A stretch of DNA of 20,511 bases from Priapulus caudatus (GCF_000485595.1 NW_014578976.1:1-20511), one strand, 5' to 3'; counted from the stretch's first letter, positions 9,287 to 18,300 are shown. Numbers and translations: made by a program. Notes: generated from the sequence alone by a model not told the origin.

Positions 9287-9545
9287 TCTTCGGCCGCTCA
9301 TCTTCATCTGCCAAAGAAGTGGGGAAGCAGTCATTTCAACTCTTTCATGGCTACGGTTTATTTACCTCTAGCAATTTCTGCCGTGCTTCTCGCTGTGCAT
9401 TTCTGTCCCGCACAGCCTGCATGATCTGTTTGGCTGAGATGAGCTTGCCTTTTTCCTCTTCCTCGTCCTCTACCCCTTCCTCTGCCCCGTGTCGTTCTCT
9501 TTCGTTTCGTAGACGGTTGGGCCTTCTGTTTCATTCAAGGAACAA
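9222..9545 (-). CDS. Candidate two-exon coding segment, acidic/charged
   Basis: On the minus strand, about 9545-9366 reads RPNRLRNERERHGAEEGVED, then an acidic run, then KGKLISAKQIMQAVRDRNAQ and REARQKLLE, with a possible donor GAG|GTAAAT. A 55-bp AG-ended intron (9365-9308) leads to 9307-9222, which can be read DEDERPKRHNDMLHDCAKCA...FFSDY and stop. The phases of these two readings do not join exactly; phase 0 gives a different second reading. Codon pattern and splice-like edges suggest a real or former exon, perhaps an upstream part of the P2RX7_C gene, which lies on the same strand. No family is recognised. Confidence 0.3.
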
Positions 9546-9818
9546 CATAACGATTGCTAGTCTCCGAGAAAGAGTAAATAACATCTCATTTCATTCTATT
9601 ACTTAGTGTAACTCAAGTCGATGAAATGCATCAGACACTTAACGCTCCTTAAAACGCAGCGGTTAATATCTAAATAGAAATAACTTCATATATTGTTATA
9701 AAAAATTACTGTGCTCCGTGTTAGATCTATGTTTTCGCATGTGTGCTACACTAATTTGGGGTGCTAAACTAGGCTTGGGCCTGTAAGGCCACCGTAGCAG
9801 TACGACTATAGATATGAT

Positions 9819-9978
9819 CAGGAGTAAGATAATATAGGATCTTATTATCTTAGGACCTATATTATCTTTATATATATTATAATATATTATATTATATTAT
9901 ATTATATTATATTATATTATATTATATTATATTATATAATATTATTATTATCTTAGGACCTATATTATCTTACTCCTG
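9819..9978. mobile_element. 160-bp MITE, TIR CAGGAGTAAGATAATATAGG, TSD ATATGAT
   Basis: Inverted ends CAGGAGTAAGATAATATAGG and CCTATATTATCTTACTCCTG are perfect over 20 bp and extend imperfectly. They are flanked by a perfect 7-bp duplication, ATATGAT, at 9812-9818 and 9979-9985. The centre is an (ATATT)n microsatellite, about 9886-9935. The CAGGAGT ends and 7-bp TSD match the element at 1850-1937. The whole element could fold into one long hairpin. Confidence 0.9.
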
Positions 9979-9985
9979 ATATGAT

Positions 9986-10834
9986 ATTGGTAGTTCTAGT
10001 AGAGTAGTAGTACAGTAGTAATATTGATCCAGACACTCATCGCATCCACAAACGTGTGCCCAATGTACCTCAGGCGAAGAGTGCATGACAGTCTCACTGC
10101 AACTAATGCTCGTACTAGACGACGACATTTCGAACTGTGCAATGCAGCAATGTGGCTAGTGTGTACATACGCTTGTTTGTGTTTACGTGGGTTGCCATGC
10201 AACAGTTCGTGCAACAGTACAGTGTGGTACGCAAAATTGTAATCGTGCATTTTGTCTTGGCATGAGGTTCTAAATCTAAGACATTTTATTGTCATTTCAA
10301 ACAATTACCGTTACTCAAGCAACAATGGTAGGCATCATGAGAGTGAGAATAAACACTGAAAAACGCTGAAAAAAATTCGCAATGATCGCTTTAAGATATA
10401 ATAGATTTGAACTTAGCCGGTAGAGGTGAACTGCGCAGTTTCCGTGGCATTCTGTGCCGCGCCACGTGCGTGGAGACGGGCCTCAAGGGTGGCCTAAGCA
10501 CGTTTAAAAGGATACACTAAAAACTGCAATTTAAAAACAAGTAAAATATTAAAAGTATGAATGCCTCGAAATGGAATTATTGTCGTAGCGTACGCAATAC
10601 ATGTTGGAATGACTCACAGCGTATGTATTTATGCCGATTGACTCGCGATAGCGCGCACTAATCACGTGTTTGTTTCTCTGTTAGTGTTAGTAATCTATCT
10701 GTAAAATTAAAGGGACAGTAGCCTCTAGGATTTACTGCATACAACTGTACTTAGTTTATAACAAATCGTCTATAGTCTATACCCACACGTATTTGTTACC
10801 AGATACCTAATTTCATTGTTATAATTATTTACGC
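9986..10834. other. No recognisable gene
   Basis: Open frames at 9996-10304 (minus) and 10024-10242 (plus) overlap on opposite strands and carry no motif. Nothing here matches either transposon arm. Confidence 0.5.
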
Positions 10835-10843
10835 ATCAACGCT

Positions 10844-11209
10844 GGGTGTTGCTATCCCACGGGCATGGAGGGAGGTCACGTGATAACGTTGACGATGACG
10901 TTCAAAACGTTAACCCTAACGGTAACCCTCACTCCAACACCGCCAACACTAACACTCACACTAAATATATATGTGTCGCCGCGCTATATATAGGCATTGT
11001 GATCCACAAAAATTAATCTATGGTGTGGGGACAGATATCATGATGCAAAAACCCTAATCCTAACCCTAATCCTAACCCTAACCCTAACCCTAATCCTAAT
11101 CCTAATCCTAACCCTAACCCTAACCCTGACCCTAATCCTAACACTATCCCAACACTAGTGCTGCCACATTGTGGTCACCTCCCTCCACGCCCGTTGGATA
11201 GCATTACCC
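10844..11209. mobile_element. 366-bp MITE-like element carrying telomere-type repeats
   Basis: The terminal inverted repeats are about 36 bp with 31 identities: the left begins GGGTGTTGCTATCC, and the right, reverse-complemented, begins GGGTAATGCTATCC; both continue ACGGGC(A/G)TGGAGGGAGGT. They are flanked by ATCAACGCT (10835-10843) and ATCAAGGCT (11210-11218), a 9-bp target-site duplication with one mismatch. The interior has no coding frame. It contains a TTAGGG-type array plus GTTAACCCTAACGGTAACCC at 10908-10927. A 9-bp TSD fits Mutator-like or similar superfamilies; I cannot assign it further. Confidence 0.85.
11049..11143. repeat. Interstitial telomere-type array (CCCTAA/TCCTAA)n
   Basis: About 16 hexamers alternate irregularly between CCCTAA and TCCTAA, with one CCCTGA. 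They lie wholly inside the TIR-bounded element 10844-11209, which argues against a relic of a chromosome end. Confidence 0.95.
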
Positions 11210-11866
11210 ATCAAGGCTACGAAATTTGAACGGCGCCATGACACCCGCGACCGTGCTGCCACCCCGAAAAAGTTGCGTAATGGACAATTTATTTTGCAGG
11301 TTACAGACCGAGGGCTAATCACAAAAGTGTTCCTTGCCCCATGAACACAATATAATACCCTTCTTTGACATAAGGGCTTTTCCACATAAAACCATCATCA
11401 ATCTAACACTGATTATGTCACAACCACCATTTATTTTCAATTCACATTATTTACACATATCGCAAAATTGTGTGTACAATACGTACACAGCATAATCACT
11501 TTTTTTGCAGACAACAAGTTACGCATTTATATTTACACAGGAACAAGTATACTACTTGAGAGTAGTGCTACTTATTTTGAAATTTACGTAGCATATCAAT
11601 AAAACAGCTGACTCACTAGTAACGTTAACATAACTATGTAGCAGCAGCTTATTTACAACACACAGCATTACAAATTACTAGCAAACATTTACTAACAAAT
11701 TACACTTCCAAGGTAGACATGTGGTTGCTCAAAAATTTAACTAAACAGGTTCTGGTAGTATTTCCTTAACTTTATTCATGTGATAAAACTTTACAACATA
11801 TTCGAATAATAGGCATTTCTTCAATAGAGGAATTCAGAAAAACTGTTATTATTTATTGATCAATAG

Positions 11867-12602
11867 GACCACCTGGAGAGCATGCCCATGGCAGAATCGA
11901 AGGCCTTACTGCTAACTTTAGCACGTAAGCATCCTGAGATTCTGCTGTGGACATGCAACCTCCGCACACCTGCGCCGGGTGGACATCACCCGACACCATC
12001 CGGTGATGCTCCTTCGTGGTGCAGGTGTGGCAGCTGCCGAGAAATGCCCACAGAAGTGGAGCGGTGTTGCTGCGGGCATCAGCCGGACGAGTGCCTGTCG
12101 AGAGAAGATGTAAGTTTTAATAGTTACCAAATGGACGTTACCTGCTTTCCAGAACTTCAACAATTTCTCTAATGGTCACAAGGAAGTCTGCAAAAAAATT
12201 AACACAAAAAAGGCATGAAACTGGGATTACTCTGAAACTGGGTCTTCACTTAGTTTCCCATATCCTTGACATTAGCCGTTATATTTGCGAAAACGCTAAC
12301 GTTGCTCATAAAGTGTACTTCTCCAATTACAGGGGTTATGTGGAATGGTGCTCGACCCAGTTTATTTAGCGGCGTTCGAGCTGTACCGGAACGATCTGCT
12401 TGGGGCGTACGAATCGGATCCAGATGATCCACTTAGGCCGAAGCGCCACGCAGCCTATCGGCTCTATACTTTAATACAACATGGAGTACTCGGCCAAGCC
12501 ATGCATCGAGTAATTCCCTCATGCTGCGTGTGGCGTGTGAGGGATCGATTTCCGAACCCTCATGCAGTGTACACTGGCTTTAAAGCTGACCGGTTAGCTT
12601 AA
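11867..12602 (+). CDS. P2X7 C-terminal (P2RX7_C, ballast) domain protein, right copy
   Basis: Exons are 11867-12109 (acceptor TTGATCAATAG, donor GAT|GTAAGT) and 12333-12602 (acceptor CAATTACAG), with a 223-bp intron as in the left copy. It carries WCRCGSCREMPTEVE with CCC and a further Cys, then GLCGMVLDPVYLAAFELYR, an acidic DPDD insert, RHAAYRLYTL, RVIPSCCVWRVRDRFP and YTGFK, ending TAA. Compared with the left copy it differs at four of 76 residues in exon 1 (from the ATG) and four of about 89 in exon 2, with no indels. The Cys and His pattern is intact, as expected for the P2X7 ballast-type zinc site. No channel domain is present. The role in the element is unknown; protein-protein or nucleic-acid contact is conceivable but not shown. 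Confidence 0.85.
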
Positions 12603-12969
12603 CTTAAGGTATGTAATCAAAAGATTGTGTTTTTGTACCTTTTCAAGCAATAGTAAATCCATTAAAATCAATGAGACAATTATGGTTGACAGGGGGTGAA
12701 GCCTAATTGTGACATAGATTTTGGAATCTGTGCTGAGCTTTGTGCCTTGGCATACATGCTACGCACCAGTATGTTCATTGTTGTGAAACTGTTTACTAGG
12801 CACAACACTGGCCGCAATTGGTGTTCTATAAATGTCGGAGCTGTTAATGCAATAGCATGCATAATATTCAATTTGTGACTGAGAGATTATAGTGAGAAAT
12901 ACAGACTAAATTTACCAAGTTTAACAGAGTAATTTCTTTGTGGTTGCATAGACGTTAAGACTTAACCTC

Positions 12970-14193
12970 ACTTATCAAAGCGGGCTTGTGCTTCTCAGGA
13001 CCTGCGCTCATGGGGCATTGCGCTTCAATTGGTGTACTGTGCTTGCTAATCCTGCGCTGGATTTCGGCGAACAATGAGTATAGCCTCGTCTGAAGTGGCC
13101 GCTCCACAGCGAGGCTGTCTGTCCACATGTCAGCAAACATGCCGGATTAATCATGTCTTTGCTAACGCAAAAGACTCATGGCAGTTTGCTGCCTTCTTGC
13201 ATACAATTGCCTGTACCTGTGTAATATATTGCCTAAATTTTTCATATGCACCATAAATAGAGCACTTTATTTATGCGCTGTTTTACAATTTCTTTTCCAA
13301 CTATAGAGATTTATAAGATTTTATTTTTTATATGCAGATTTTTGCGTGTTACTTGCAAAGCTGCCTAGGTGCACCGGGTAGTGCTGGTTCTTCCTCGAGT
13401 TCCGCTGTCCGCTGTGGCTCGGATAGTCGAGTACAGCTAGAAAGACTGCCTGGTAACTGGATAGCTGTAAAAAAATTACAATTTGTAATATTGTTACCCT
13501 TATACTGAGTTAAGTGACAGAAGCTATATGAGATAAAGTATACAATATGCCTTGCGTGAGAAGGAAAAGTGGCGCAAACAGACACTGTAATATTGATCTA
13601 TAAGGGCATCATGTATATACAATATATACATGTTATTCATGTTACATTGAAGAATAAGTATTCATATGCCTTGTGTGTGACGTGTAAAAATTTCTGTCTA
13701 CAAAAAAAAAAAAAAAAAAACAAAAAAAAATTAGTTAATGTTGTTACACTGTTTACTTACGGTCAAATGCTTTATGTGTTGGTGACATACATCAACACGT
13801 GGCTGTTAAAATTGTCCCAAGCAAGCGTAGTGTTGTCTCTAAAGTTAATAAATAATTGGCATGGTTCACAGATAGGTTGAAACGCTCTGACCTGTTCTCG
13901 ATTGCAGTAGGCTGAATTGTGTTTTGACTATTAAGGCCCAGATAACATTGCCAGAACAAAAATTAGTTTGCATACCTGAAGCGCACATAGTACGGGAGGG
14001 TGCACACCATGTACCGGTCCAGCACTACGAGCTTCAGAGCTTCGTAACCGGGTGAAGTTGCCTTCATCCACTGCAGACCCTCACTTGGCAAGTTTCCCTC
14101 GATATCTGCGTGCATGCACTTGCCAGGGCCGCCATCTCCAACCGTCCATTCGTGGATGCCGCGAACGTGCTGGAGACAGCTCTACCAAAGACC
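12970..14193 (-). pseudogene. C-terminal transposase-like exons, right copy
   Basis: Block 14193-13976 reads, after an early TAG, LQHVRGIHEWTVGDGGPGKC, then MHADIEG, SPGYEALKLVVLDR and LPYYVRF before the donor GTATGC. HEW, C-x-H, SPxYxAL and VVLD closely follow the pattern of the metazoan transposase-like family. This is the clearest reading of that block in the window; the left copy has it frame-broken. The block starting at 13464 (YPVT...) has lost its donor, with CCTAGGCAG replacing CCTATGTAAG. The last block, about 13216-12970, has many single-base deletions against the left copy. The copy cannot encode a working enzyme. Confidence 0.6.
13702..13730. repeat. Poly(A) tract
   Basis: A19-C-A9 on the plus strand, inside the right copy and absent from the matching left-copy intron. 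No retroelement body or target-site duplication was found around it. Confidence 0.8.
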
Positions 14194-14343
14194 CTGTAAT
14201 TTTAACCATATCATATACCAAGCACGCATTGCCATTTAACCTGTATAAATGTCGCCCACCGTTTTTAGCACTGTATTACAATAAAAAACAGCATTTCAAC
14301 ATAGCATTGATGACAAGGTGACAATAACTGTCACGGAACTCTA

Positions 14344-14940
14344 TATCGTAATGCTTTGGCTGCAAAACCTTGAAGATAACACTACAGTGTCTAACAGCGG
14401 AAATGTGTTAAACTAGTCCGAGGTGCTGAATTCGGTGGTAATGCTTATAAGAATGCATTGACAACAGAAACTTGTGAAACAAAACAGTAAGCAGTTGTAT
14501 AACAGTAACCAGTAAAACCTGTTAGGCAAGCTGGTATTTGGATGATTAATCTTGAAGATGTAACAAAACAAAACTATCTAGGCAGTACCAGCCCCACTAG
14601 ACGATCTGCAGCCGGATATCCGCGCGAAGCGCAAAAACGCCGCCTCGCGGCGATCTAACACATTTTCGCTGCCCCCACTCCAGCAACCTTACCCAGGTCC
14701 TTTAGGTAAAGGATAAAGGTCCAATAATCGCTCAATTCAGCAGTTGTGGCGATTCCACAAGCTTTTTCACTACGCACGTAGGTAGAGAGGGCATGAATAG
14801 AAATGCTCGTAATTGCTCGTTTGCTGGTCGGCGCGTTTCGTTTTCCTCTAGAAAAGCGAGTTTCCATTTTTGGTGTTTGGTAATGCCGTAACATTATTCT
14901 CGTACATATCGCGTCTCATAGATGGCGCAACGAGACCATG
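14344..14940 (-). repeat. Outer inverted-repeat segment, right partner
   Basis: Reverse complement of 1274-1849. It includes the first candidate exon (minus, ATG at 14867; frame open to 14655), the GTAAGG donor, and the two hairpins at 14622-14632 and 14638-14652. It lacks the MITE found at 1850-1937. Confidence 0.9.
14655..14867 (-). CDS. Candidate N-terminal exon, right copy
   Basis: Same 70-codon frame as 1343-1555, beginning METRFSRGKRNAPTSKRAIT and ending AAKMC. It differs by a few substitutions and no indels. The frame can be extended upstream by nine codons to an ATG at 14894, but the left copy has TAA in the matching stretch, so 14867 is preferred. The predicted donor is CTGG|GTAAGG. 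Confidence 0.5.
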   Translation of the reverse strand: METRFSRGKRNAPTSKRAITSISIHALSTYVRSEKACGIATTAELSDYWTFILYLKDLGKVAGVGAAKMC

Positions 14941-15138
14941 NGTCGTTTCAGGGTTTTTAAGGAATTGTATTATTGCACAGATGGTTTACTTGGCAATTCG
15001 TGTCAAGTATGGTGTTATATCATTGTGGTCAGTGAGAATTTGTTGGCGGCAGTGTGAAGCCATAGCGTTGGGATACCATGGTGCTGGTTTTGGTACCATA
15101 GGTAATAGGTTGTGTAAAATTGTGTACAGTTATTATGT

Positions 15139-15150
15139 GGGGAGGGGGGA
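15139..15150 (+). promoter_or_regulatory. Polypurine tract
   Basis: GGGGAGGGGGGA directly precedes TGTGTTCA, the expected position for plus-strand priming beside a 3' LTR. Confidence 0.6.
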
Positions 15151-15755
15151 TGTGTTCATGAAGGAGTTATTGTAGACGGTATGATGGACAAAGAACGGAA
15201 TTTATTTATTGTTGGGCTCTATTTCGTCAGGAACAGGTGTGTGTGAGTGTGTGTGTGAGTGTGTGTGTGTTAGATATGGGGGCTTGGGAGTTAGTTAAAC
15301 AGGACATTTAGATCAGCGGGACGCTGAATGCGATGATGGGATCATCGTTTTGATGAAGGTGGAGGTAAATGTAACGTGTCTTTTACATATGTTGTACAGA
15401 TGTCACATTGAATTAGTAACCGTAGATAGTTTTGGTTGTACATGGAGAAGGGTTGGACGTTTGGCATACAGATGAGAAATAGTTAGGTTGGGTACTACGC
15501 AGATGGGTTTACGGACGTTAGGTTGACACGTGTACAGATGCTGCCCATATGTACATTTCCCGCGTAATAATTTGAACAAGAGAGAGAGTGGTGTGTGATT
15601 GGTTAGGGTAGAGTGGAACTGGGCCGTGATTGGATGCGGGGTTCATATATTAAGGGACGCGAGAGCATTTGGGGGGCTGACGGTTGGAGAAGAGGACGGG
15701 ACGACGCGATGGTGACTGTTATGCTTGTAAACAATATATTCTTTAATTGAACACA
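15151..15755 (+). mobile_element. LTR (605 bp) of an LTR retrotransposon
   Basis: It begins TGTGTTCA and ends TGAACACA, perfect 8-bp inverted ends with the usual TG...CA. A polypurine tract lies immediately upstream. It carries two inverted CCAAT boxes (ATTGG at 15598 and 15629) and a TATA-like CATATATTAAG at about 15644. Most of 14942-15138 may be residual internal sequence, cut off at the N at 14941. No gag or pol is visible and no second LTR is in the window, so the element is truncated. A GT/GA-rich run lies at 15237-15270. Confidence 0.65.
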
Positions 15756-15821
15756 AATTCTATATGTCTTCTTGATTATTTATACTATAAATTATAACAT
15801 ACAACTACGCTCTACAGTACG

Positions 15822-16240
15822 CCTGTGTGTGTGTGCGCCTGTGTGTGCGCCTGTGTGTGCGTGTGTGCGCCTGTGTGTGCGCCTGTGTGTGCGTGTGTGC
15901 GCCTGTGTGTGCGTGTGTACGCCTGTGTGTTGCGTGTGTACGCCTGTGTGTGCGTGTGTACGCCTGTGTGTGCGTGTGTGCGCCTGTGTGTGCGTGTGTA
16001 CGCCTGTGTGTTGCGTGTGTACGCCTGTGTGTGCGTGTGCGTGTGCGCCTGTGTGTGTGCGTGCGTGTGCGCCTGTGTGTGTGTGCGTGTGTGCGCCCGT
16101 GTGTGTGTGTGTACGCCTGCAACGCGTGTGTGCGCAACCGCGCGTGCGTGTGCGTGTGCCTGTGTGTGTGTGTGTGTGTGTGTACGTGCGTTTGCAACGC
16201 GTGTGTGACGTGTGCGCGAGTGCGCGAGTGCGCGTGCACT
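15822..16240. repeat. GT-rich compound minisatellite
   Basis: Units of 12 bp (GTGTGTGCGCCT) and 20-21 bp (GTGTGTGCGTGTGTACGCCT, some with TTGCG) are interleaved, decaying to plain GT/CG alternation near 16140-16225. Long open frames on both strands (up to about 155 codons, Cys/Val- or His/Thr-rich) arise because the unit has no stop codons; they are not genes. Alternating purine-pyrimidine sequence is prone to Z-DNA. Confidence 0.95.
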
Positions 16241-16410
16241 AGATAATCCCACACATCCGCACATACCAAGACGGCTTAATTAACGGTCTGATAATTGATA
16301 CCACTGTTACTCGAATAACCTACTCCTATTCTGTAACCACGTTTGTCGTATAACCCCGTTTCGCGCAGTATGCGCTTAAGAATTTTCAACAGTATAATGG
16401 CGAACATATC

Positions 16411-16470
16411 CGCCCGTATGGCGACAAATTCTTTCACTCTCGCCCGTATGGCGACAAATTCTTTCACCCT
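16411..16470. repeat. 30-bp tandem duplication
   Basis: CGCCCGTATGGCGACAAATT plus CTTTCAC(T/C)CT occurs twice in a row, at 16411-16440 and 16441-16470. Confidence 0.9.
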
Positions 16471-16617
16471 TGCATTGCAAGCGATACCGGCTCGTCAAAT
16501 TTCAACGGCTGAAACACAGAGCTGCCTAGCCAACATTTTTTTTAGGCAGAGACACGCACAGAGACTACTGCTTCAGCGTCATTGATGAATCAGTCATCTG
16601 TTTATTGGCGAATGGAC

Positions 16618-16923
16618 TATTACGGCCATTACGGCCATGCCATTACGGCCATACGGCTATAACGGATGAGGCGGCCATTACAACGCTTAAGCTGACGTGC
16701 TTTCTCGGTTGTTTCTGACGCGCCTGCGTCGATGTCACCTCATAACTCATCAATCATGCCCACCACCTCATCGTCGTTTAGCGGTATGGCCTCACGACCC
16801 ATTTACCAAGTGGTACCGCCTTTGCCTACCGGTGGGGCCTCACAACCCCCACCTTGAGTAGGCTTCACAACTCATATTCCAAGTCGTACCATTACGCTTC
16901 ATCACGCTTCATTACGCTTCGTA
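16618..16923. repeat. Short tandem repeats ATTACGGCC and ATTACGCTTC
   Basis: ATTACGGCC recurs around 16618-16652 with variants to 16680. An ATTACGCTTC / ATCACGCTTC trio lies at 16891-16920. Between them, GGCCTCACGACC- and GGCCTCACAACC-type phrases repeat loosely. No coding signal is seen from 16471 to 17200. Confidence 0.7.
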
Positions 16924-17202
16924 ACTGTCTCACTGAGGCTCCCATCTTGGAATTCCCTGATGGAAGTTTCCACTAGCTACCCTGCGACGCTTCCGGCTAC
17001 GACGTCGGAGCAATTCACACGCAGATGGTAGAGACCTAGAGATCGTATGACGATTTTCATACAATCCAGTAAATCACGCTACTATACGCTTGCACCCAGC
17101 ATTCGCTGCGATGCAGCATGACACTAAAGTGGCACATGCACGAAATAAGCGCCCTTATGGTAGGCGCGCGAAGGTTCAGTCCTTTAACATAGGAGACCCC
17201 GT

Positions 17203-18300
17203 CGATTTTTTTTAACCCCACGTTGGCAGCCTTACTATACCGTGGTCGACCAATTTTCTCGACTGCCACTTAGTAGTAAGGCGCAAGGCCAAACACGTAC
17301 TTGCGAGGTACATGTGTGTAATCTTCTACCCGCATACCAATTCTTGGCATGGGATGCGCATAGAACCGTGCTTACGGGTCGAAATGCCACACGTCACGAC
17401 CAATGCGTCAGGGACGCTGGTTGACACAGGGCTTCTTTCGTCGCCGCCCCACAACGGCCTGACGACCAATGCGTCAGGGCCTCTTTCGTCGCACCCCCAC
17501 GACGACACGCATGCAGCCAGTGAAGCACTGATAGCTGTGATGCAGACGAGTTGTTGTCACACGCGCAATATAGCTGACTGGGCTAAAGGGCAAAGTATAC
17601 ACGGCGTTCAGGTAATGACGCCAATCTACGGTCATTCGATTAGCGGTATGCATCTCAAATTTTACGATGCACACTTCTACTCTATAAGTGGCCCATTAGT
17701 TAATCAATACCGGCATAAGGATAGTTTTACGGCCCTGACGATGTGCAGCGTGTGCACCGCTAGCACTAGTTAATTAGTAGCGATAAGCGTATTACCGTGT
17801 TCGTAAAGCGCACTATAAGTAAGACGCGCTCCATTTAAACGCATGTATTTGTCAGACGCCGTTTAAAGCGGCCTATTTGTGAAACTGTTTATTCTGCGGC
17901 TTATACGCGACCGCGTTCTACAATTTGTTTCACGCCGCTAAGGCAATTACCGGGCAGTCATTGTCACATACTGCCCCGGCTATGACACTGTTCCACGTAT
18001 TACGCCCACCACTTGACATTGTCAGGATCACGCAAACAGCGGTCAAGATGACGAACGGCATCTACCAACGCCTTTGTTTCCGCCGCCAACTTGCACCTTC
18101 GCGGCCTGCGCCGGCATCTGCGCATGTGATTCCTGCGCCAGCGCCGCCAGCAGGGACCTGCGCCGCCTGCGTCTACACCAGCGCCACCGGCCTGCACCTG
18201 CGCCTCATGCGCCAGCGTCGCCGCAACCAGTGCCTGCGATCTCTGCGCTGCAGGGCGAGGGGAGCATATGCCACCCGCCCCGCCGCAGGCACGCGACACC
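17203..18300 (+). pseudogene. Degenerate Ty3/gypsy-like Pol 3' part (integrase to C-tail)
   Basis: At 17224-17271 the frame reads WQPYYTVVDQFSRLPL, resembling the integrase stretch 'YxxTVVDRFSRWP' that holds a catalytic Asp. About 17925-18060 reads AITGQSLSHTAPAMTLFHVL, then RPPLDIV, loosely like the integrase tail (...PAELLFGRPLRTRLD). A Pro/Ala-rich segment with frame changes follows, then PPRRRH, as often seen at the end of gypsy Pol. An LTR lies downstream at 18899 on the same strand. Each piece is weak alone; the order and the LTR make the case. Frames are broken throughout. Confidence 0.35.
17397..17492. repeat. Imperfect 66-bp-offset direct repeat
   Basis: CGACCAATGCGTCAGGG at 17397-17413 recurs at 17463-17479, and CTTTCGTCGC at 17434 recurs at 17483. 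This internal duplication lies within an open frame of 153 codons (17312-17773) that has no recognised motif. Confidence 0.8.

Larger units (their letters stand above)
11331..14940 (-). mobile_element. Right copy of two-gene DNA transposon, internally deleted
   Basis: Reverse-complement homologue of 1274-8722. The P2RX7_C gene is on the plus strand (11867-12602) and the transposase-like remnant on the minus strand (about 14867-12970). Sequence matching left 2065 is joined directly to sequence matching left 5697, so about 3.6 kb including the core transposase exons is missing. Those exons belong to the same gene, so deletion here is more likely than insertion in the left copy. The outer end coincides with an N at 14941. 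Confidence 0.75.

Noticed and set aside
9274-9606. 110-codon plus-strand Ser-rich frame
   Set aside because: It is the antisense shadow of the acidic/charged minus-strand segment.
11049-11143. Telomere end or chromosome fusion point
   Set aside because: The array is one-directional, degenerate, only about 95 bp, and lies inside an element with TIRs and a target-site duplication.
12172-12369. 65-codon frame MVTRKSAKKL... between the two P2RX7_C exons
   Set aside because: It lies mostly inside the 223-bp intron and overlaps exon 2 in the wrong frame. It is conserved only because the whole segment is.
15772-16269. Long overlapping open frames (127-156 codons) on both strands
   Set aside because: They are all translations of a GT-rich minisatellite whose unit has no stop codons, and the composition is pure low complexity.
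17312-17773. 153-codon open frame as a host gene
   Set aside because: It has an internal duplication, no recognised motif, and lies between the Pol-like fragments of a decayed retroelement.
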